Source of the DNA: an uncultured Flavobacteriaceae bacterium
Lineage (GTDB): Bacteria > Bacteroidota > Bacteroidia > Flavobacteriales > Flavobacteriaceae
DNA length: 64,000 nucleotides
Reading direction: 5' to 3'
Assembly (NCBI GenBank): GCA_943789365.1
Contig: CALSTV010000001.1
Span: 248,001-312,000, forward strand
Both the position numbers and the translations under genes were made by a program. Of the stretch, positions 59,875-64,000 are shown piece after piece. The notes beneath the pieces were generated by a model that saw only the letters and a list, made by a program, of their open reading frames with translations, did no database searches and had not been told where the DNA came from. The first letter of the stretch is position 1, and the number at the start of each line of letters is the position of its first letter.

Positions 59875-61164
59875 TTATTTTCTTCCTGTTGAATTTTTCC
59901 TTGAATATTCATCGAATCGGATGTTTTCTTTTTTGTGATTCAAATCTTCTTTTTCTTGAGACAAATCACATTTGAATTGAATTAGATACGCCCAAGGTTT
60001 CGATTTGGATTGTGCTATATGGCAAACACCCCAAGTAAAACCTTTTCCATTTTTTGTATCATCGTACTTATCTGTACAATACAAACCTGCGGCATCTGGA
60101 GGTAATACTATATGTGCTTTTACTTCAAAATTCACTCCATCTTTTGCCCATTGTATGGTATTCTTTTCAGGACCATTGGCTGTAATCATGGAAGCGACTC
60201 CTTCTTTATAAGGCCAAACTAAGGCTTCGTGTCCACTTGCAGAAACAGGATTTAATGGATGTTTTACAAACGGTCCCTTTGGCGTATCGGCGATGGCAAC
60301 TCCCATAGAGAAATTAGGATATGGTTTTTTCAACCCTACCCCTCTTGGCGCAGCGTGCTCACTTCCTACACCCATTGGATGTGCCTTGTAGTACATCCAA
60401 ATTTTTCCGTCTCTTACAATTAAGTTTGGATCGTGTACTTTTTGACTGTCAAAGTCACCGTACTCCGTGATATCTGATCTTTTCGTAGTACTGGTTCCAA
60501 ATCTCCCTGGTTTACCGGATACCAAAACGGGTTCTGGATGCCTGTGCCAAGGTCCGGTTGGACTTTCAGCCCAACTCATTCCAATTACATTTTTGGAACG
60601 TTCTGTATACGGAAATTTTACCGCTTGGTAGTACAAATAATAGATCCCATTATATACCATTATGTCCGGTGTAAAAACGGAGCGATCATCAAATTCACCT
60701 TCTGGTCCTCTCACAGCCGAAGGTCCTTGTTCTTTCCAGTTCTTACCGTCTTTAGAGGTTGCATAATAGATATCACACATGTCCCAAGTATTGGCAGGAA
60801 TTTCTTTGGTCGCTTTTTTGTAACCTACGGGTGCCTGTGTTTTTGGACTGCGTGTATAGTATACATAATACATACCGTCTACTTTAATAACTGTACTAGG
60901 ATCTCTTCTTGAAATCCCTTCTTCGTATTCCAAACCTTTCATCGTTTGGTAACTAAAGCTAGAGTAAAATTCGTTTTGAGAAGGTTCTGTTTGATCCCAT
61001 TGCTCAATATATCTCCGCATAGAAGCACTGACTTCTTTTCCGTCGTAATAACCATCTAAAGTCCCCTTCAACTCGTTATTCTGTTCCTTTTCCGAACTCG
61101 CCACGCACGATGTCAAGACAATTGACGTGAGCACTATTAGTTTTTTTAGCATTGTATTTTTCAT
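59875..61164 (-). CDS. GH117-like exo-alpha-1,3-(3,6-anhydro)-L-galactosidase, lipoprotein
   Basis: 429 residues with a lipobox (LTSC, Cys20). A five-bladed beta-propeller with the GH117 pattern: an N-terminal helix (SMRRYIEQWD) used for dimer swapping in the family, RRDPS (Asp88), VHDPN (Asp245) and SGHE (His312-Glu313). These match the catalytic Asp/Asp/His(Glu) set described for characterised GH117 enzymes. They release 3,6-anhydro-L-galactose from the non-reducing end of agar-type oligosaccharides in the periplasm. Last gene of the SusCD-containing operon, 24 bases after its paralogue. Some GH117 clades have no agarose activity, so the exact linkage is uncertain. Confidence 0.87.
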   Translation of the reverse strand: MKNTMLKKLIVLTSIVLTSCVASSEKEQNNELKGTLDGYYDGKEVSASMRRYIEQWDQTEPSQNEFYSSFSYQTMKGLEYEEGISRRDPSTVIKVDGMYYVYYTRSPKTQAPVGYKKATKEIPANTWDMCDIYYATSKDGKNWKEQGPSAVRGPEGEFDDRSVFTPDIMVYNGIYYLYYQAVKFPYTERSKNVIGMSWAESPTGPWHRHPEPVLVSGKPGRFGTSTTKRSDITEYGDFDSQKVHDPNLIVRDGKIWMYYKAHPMGVGSEHAAPRGVGLKKPYPNFSMGVAIADTPKGPFVKHPLNPVSASGHEALVWPYKEGVASMITANGPEKNTIQWAKDGVNFEVKAHIVLPPDAAGLYCTDKYDDTKNGKGFTWGVCHIAQSKSKPWAYLIQFKCDLSQEKEDLNHKKENIRFDEYSRKNSTGRK

Positions 61165-61188
61165 TTGAATCGTATTTACGGCCTAAGC

Positions 61189-62379
61189 TTATTTATTTTT
61201 CTTTTTATGTTTTCTTCGTCCCTGTAATATTTCCGTGGTCACGCCAAATTTTTCGGGTTGTAACATCACATCTCGAATGGTGCTATAATGCCTGAACTGA
61301 TTCCATCCTATTTGTTTTTCTGAATTTCTTTTGAGATCGCATTCAAAACGCACTAAAAATGTCCAATCTGATCGTCCGTAATGACATAATCCCCAGTCAA
61401 AGCCTTGCCCATCATTGGTGTCTAAAAATTTATCAGCTATATAGGCACCGCCTGCTGGAGGAATGTCTTCCAAGGTTGTAACCACGTCAAAATTAATTCC
61501 ATCTTCGGAATATTGAACTGTTCCTTTTTCGGGTCCTGCCCAGTCAACCAATGCCCCTATTCCAGTTTTCCAAGGAAACACCCATACTTCATGGCCGCTA
61601 TTGGTAATTGGATTGTATGGTGATTTTACATAAGGTCCTTCTGGTTTGTCTGCAATAGCAACTCCCCATTTAGAGTCGGCAAACATTTTTTCACAAACTG
61701 GATGTCCCTTGTAATATAACAAGTATTTGCCATCTTTCACAATAATCCCTGGATCGTGGATGGCCCCGCTATCCCAAGACCCCGGTTTTTTACAATTTTT
61801 AAATTGAGAAAAGCCTGGTTTGTGCTCGTCCAACAACTCACCGTCTGGTGTTGTCGTTAAAATAGGTTCTGGCAGCTTTGTCCATGGACCATTTGGGTTG
61901 TTCGCCCATGCCATTCCAACGGTGTTTCTTTGTTCTAAAAAAGTACGGGCTTGATAGCACAAATAGTATTTACCGTTGACCACCAAAATATTTGTTGTAA
62001 ATACGGAATAGTCGTCCCAAGCTCCTTTTTCTCCACGCTCTACAGCGGGTGCTTTTTCTTCCCAAGTTATACCATCCTTACTCGTAGCGTACCATAAATC
62101 TGCGTTTAACCAACTCGATTTTGTATCCAAACAGCGCGTATACCAGATATAATAAAGATTGTCTACTTTAATAATGGAACTTGGGTCTCTTCTGTGCACC
62201 CCTTCTTCATAGCCTAAGCCTTTTATTGGCTTGTAACGAAAACGAGTATAGAGTTCATTGTCGCTATCATTTCCTTGAAATCGTTGCATGGCTGCACTTT
62301 GGCTTGTAGCGTCTTTTTTTGTGACACTACATGCACTACAGTATCCTAATAAGAATATAAAATAAGCTAGATATTTCAT
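61189..62379 (-). CDS. GH117-like glycoside hydrolase, lipoprotein (second copy)
   Basis: 396 residues; lipobox CSAC (Cys17). Same propeller signature as its neighbour: RRDPS (Asp65), IHDPG (Asp209) and SGHE (His263-Glu264), with GGAYIADKFLDTNDGQGFDWGLCHYG near the end of the propeller. It lacks the longer N-terminal helix segment of the 429-residue copy, and the loops around residues 185-205 differ (KPGFSQFKNCKKPGSWDSG). The pair is diverged enough to suggest different substrates, for example sulfated versus unsulfated oligosaccharides (inference). Confidence 0.86.
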   Translation of the reverse strand: MKYLAYFIFLLGYCSACSVTKKDATSQSAAMQRFQGNDSDNELYTRFRYKPIKGLGYEEGVHRRDPSSIIKVDNLYYIWYTRCLDTKSSWLNADLWYATSKDGITWEEKAPAVERGEKGAWDDYSVFTTNILVVNGKYYLCYQARTFLEQRNTVGMAWANNPNGPWTKLPEPILTTTPDGELLDEHKPGFSQFKNCKKPGSWDSGAIHDPGIIVKDGKYLLYYKGHPVCEKMFADSKWGVAIADKPEGPYVKSPYNPITNSGHEVWVFPWKTGIGALVDWAGPEKGTVQYSEDGINFDVVTTLEDIPPAGGAYIADKFLDTNDGQGFDWGLCHYGRSDWTFLVRFECDLKRNSEKQIGWNQFRHYSTIRDVMLQPEKFGVTTEILQGRRKHKKKNK

Positions 62380-62448
62380 TTACATATAATTTTAAACAAA
62401 TAGTGGGTCCATAAAAAAGACCCACTATTCAAAAATACAAATTAGTTG

Positions 62449-62781
62449 TTAAGCGTATTTCTGTTTGATATAGGCAAACCATTTGTTCATGGTTTCTTTT
62501 CCTAAAATTTCTGTAAACTTTTTAGATGCTGCCTTGTATTCTTTTTTAATCGCCTCTTTCTTTTCGGCCTCGCTTAGGTTTGCGTCCAATTTAATGGTCT
62601 CAATTTTTGTTACCTTATCGAGGTGAACAGGAAAAATTGCATCGCATTGCTCTTTATCAAGAGACAATACCTTTTTCATTTCATTCGTGACACCTTGTGC
62701 CATATTTTTGTAATTCTTCTTTTGTGCAGAAACTACTGTCACTGCTACTAAGAACAATACTGTAAGGATACGTGTTTTCAT
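62449..62781 (-). CDS. small secreted helical protein (PUL-associated family)
   Basis: 110 residues: signal peptide (MKTRILTVLFLVAVTVVSAQ), then a helical domain: MAQGVTNEMKKVLSLDKEQ, AEKKEAIKKEYKAASKKFTEILGKETMNKWFAYIKQKYA. Closely related to the next gene upstream (18 bases away) through M-A-Q-G-V-T-N-E-M-x-K-V-L-S-L and K-E-T-(L/M)-N-x-W-F-A. No known motif. Loosely like Spy/CpxP chaperone-type periplasmic proteins. Function unknown; its position between SusD and the GH117 genes ties it to the locus. Confidence 0.8.
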   Translation of the reverse strand: MKTRILTVLFLVAVTVVSAQKKNYKNMAQGVTNEMKKVLSLDKEQCDAIFPVHLDKVTKIETIKLDANLSEAEKKEAIKKEYKAASKKFTEILGKETMNKWFAYIKQKYA

Positions 62782-62799
62782 AATCTATGTTATTTAAAA

Positions 62800-63144
62800 T
62801 TATTTGTTTTTTTGCTTTTCTCTTTTTGCTTTTTGATGTGCAAACCACTCATTCAAGGTCTCTTTATCGAAGACGGTTAAAAATTCTTTAGATGCCGCTT
62901 TGTAAATTACTTTCATTGCTTCTTTTTTCTCCGCATCACTTTTTGAATCATCTTTCTTTACGGCTTCAATCTTTTTCACTTTTTCTAAATGAATGATATA
63001 AAGATCTGCCGCTTGTTTATCTGTTAAAGACAAAACTTTCTGCATTTCATTGGTTACTCCTTGTGCCATTTGCTCTACTGTTTTTTGCGCAGATACTGAT
63101 GTTAAAATCATGGCGAATACTAAGGTTAAAATTGTACGTTTCAT
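62800..63144 (-). CDS. small secreted helical protein (PUL-associated family)
   Basis: 114 residues: signal peptide (MKRTILTLVFAMILTSVSAQ), then MAQGVTNEMQKVLSLTDKQ, EKKEAMKVIYKAASKEFLTVF and WFAHQKAKREKQKNK. The second of three tandem paralogues after susD. Strongly basic C terminus. Probably a periplasmic accessory protein; function unknown. Confidence 0.8.
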   Translation of the reverse strand: MKRTILTLVFAMILTSVSAQKTVEQMAQGVTNEMQKVLSLTDKQAADLYIIHLEKVKKIEAVKKDDSKSDAEKKEAMKVIYKAASKEFLTVFDKETLNEWFAHQKAKREKQKNK

Positions 63145-63195
63145 TTGATATATAGTTTTTAGTTGTTCGTTGTTCGTTGTTGGCTTTCAGCTGAT

Positions 63196-63251
63196 GATTG
63201 CTGATTGCTGATTGCTGATTGCTGATTGCTGATTGCTGATTGCTGATTGCT
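63196..63251. repeat. (GATTGCT)8 heptamer tandem repeat
   Basis: Eight exact copies of GATTGCT in the 228-base gap between two small-protein genes of the operon, preceded by GTTGTTCGTTGTTCG-type words. The repeat word differs by one base from the complement of the CCAGCAA-type word of the 14.2-14.8 kb array. Confidence 0.9.
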
Positions 63252-63372
63252 GGTTGTTACAAAAATAAATAAAATTCATATATAAAACTAGTTTCATATC
63301 GGGATTTTTAGCTAAAAAAAGTATTGCTTCTATAAATCATTTACAAAAACAATACTTTTAAAAGCCAGGTGC

Positions 63373-63729
63373 TTAATCGTATTTCAGCGCTTCTTTCTTT
63401 TCTTGCTGATACAACACCCAATTTTTATATTTAGCACTTCCAAACAAGGCTGTGAAAGAAATTTTTGCTTCTTTATAAACTTTCTGTTGTGCAAGTTGCC
63501 AAGCCTTAGAATCATTTATAGTAGTTGCTTTTGCAGCTTGTAATTTCTGTACTTTTTCGAAATGTACAGCAAACACATCTGCTTCTTTTTCTGTTTCCAA
63601 CGCCAATACCTTCATCATTTCATTGGTCATGGCTTTTGCCATTTCCTCCGTGGTTTTAGCTTGAGAAAAAGTGAGTGTAGAAAACAACACAAAAACAACT
63701 ATTACTAAATATTTTTTACCAGCCTTCAT
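63373..63729 (-). CDS. small secreted helical protein (PUL-associated family)
   Basis: About 118 residues from ATG at 63729 (MKAGKKYLVIVVFVLFSTLTFSQ signal peptide), then MAKAMTNEMMKVLALETEKE and a helical region ending WVLYQQEKKEALKYD. Upstream in-frame starts would reach into susD and hide the signal peptide. The start overlaps the end of susD by 14 bases, which suggests translational coupling. It is the most diverged of the three tandem paralogues. Function unknown. Confidence 0.78.
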   Translation of the reverse strand: MKAGKKYLVIVVFVLFSTLTFSQAKTTEEMAKAMTNEMMKVLALETEKEADVFAVHFEKVQKLQAAKATTINDSKAWQLAQQKVYKEAKISFTALFGSAKYKNWVLYQQEKKEALKYD

Positions 63730-64000
63730 TATTATCTCCAATATTGATAAAACTGTTACCTCTAATTTCTGCTTCAGGAATTGGAAACAATATATGCTTT
63801 GGTTGTACATTTCCACCCCATGGCACCGGTTTTGGTGAATTTGAAGCATTTGTATCTTGTGTAAGGTCCGTATCCCATAATTGGTTGGCTACCAACTCAA
63901 TAAATTTAGTTTCTCCATAACGGAATACATCAAATTTACCGGTCCCTTCAAAACATAGTTCTTTGGCTCTATCCCAAATAATTTCATCTAATAAATCTTC
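63716..64000 (-). CDS. RagB/SusD-family outer-membrane glycan-binding lipoprotein (C-terminal part)
   Basis: The last 94 codons are visible; the rest lies beyond the right edge. IIWDRAKELCFEGTGKFDVFRYG is the typical C-terminal SusD motif, followed by KHILFPIPEAEI and a stop at 63716. SusD lids a TonB-dependent SusC channel and captures oligosaccharides at the surface; a susC gene is expected just outside the window. It heads the visible part of the operon leading to the small proteins and the GH117 pair. Confidence 0.92.
   Translation of the reverse strand, partial: EDLLDEIIWDRAKELCFEGTGKFDVFRYGETKFIELVANQLWDTDLTQDTNASNSPKPVPWGGNVQPKHILFPIPEAEIRGNSFINIGDNNEGW

Overview
The window is AT-rich DNA from a member of the Bacteroidota, almost certainly a marine Flavobacteriia. 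The evidence is a RagB/SusD-type protein at the right edge, many proteins with a type IX secretion (T9SS) type A C-terminal sorting domain (YPNP...G.Y), TAnnTTTG-type Bacteroidota promoters, a DUF4290 gene and a flavobacterial-style DnaJ with two CXXCXGXG motifs.

Left third (1-18.5 kb) is housekeeping. It holds a partial DEAD-box RNA helicase, an OpgC-like membrane acyltransferase, a membrane protein of unknown role, two aconitases in tandem (mitochondrial type and AcnB), the RNase P RNA, dnaJ-grpE, murA with a DUF4290 gene, a polyphosphate-glucokinase-like ROK kinase, a 0.5-kb heptamer-based repeat array, then pyrG and yidC.

The rest (18.5-64 kb) is one large polysaccharide utilisation locus. 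Its parts are: (a) a minus-strand set of four right-handed beta-helix proteins, an S1 sulfatase and a small secreted protein (18.5-30.6 kb); (b) a plus-strand series of mostly single-gene units encoding small T9SS-exported proteins with carbohydrate-binding-like beta-sandwich modules, plus a second sulfatase (31-42 kb), two of these genes being broken; (c) a minus-strand operon (54.1 to 42.1 kb) for a zinc dehydrogenase, an SDR, an aldehyde dehydrogenase, an enolase-superfamily cycloisomerase, an aldose epimerase, a RhaT-type transporter and two more beta-helix proteins; (d) four further single-gene T9SS modules (54.3-58.7 kb), one with an in-frame stop; (e) an IclR-type regulator; (f) a SusD (partial), three small helical secreted proteins and two GH117-like lipoproteins.

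The cycloisomerase strongly resembles 3,6-anhydro-L-galactonate cycloisomerase. With the ALDH, Zn-ADH and SDR it matches the known route anhydrogalactose to anhydrogalactonate to 2-keto-3-deoxygalactonate to diketo acid to 2-keto-3-deoxygluconate. GH117 enzymes release 3,6-anhydro-L-galactose from agar-type oligosaccharides. The likely target is therefore a sulfated, anhydrogalactose-containing red-algal galactan, but no GH16, GH86 or GH50 agarase is visible. The endo-acting step may lie outside the window or be done by the beta-helix proteins.

The most unusual features are six beta-helix proteins forming three paralogue pairs (two pairs split into a T9SS-exported and a periplasmic member), a CW.WNRR module found both on one beta-helix enzyme and as a stand-alone secreted protein, four copies of a small secreted helical protein, an apparent 28-residue deletion in the aldehyde dehydrogenase, and several disrupted T9SS genes.
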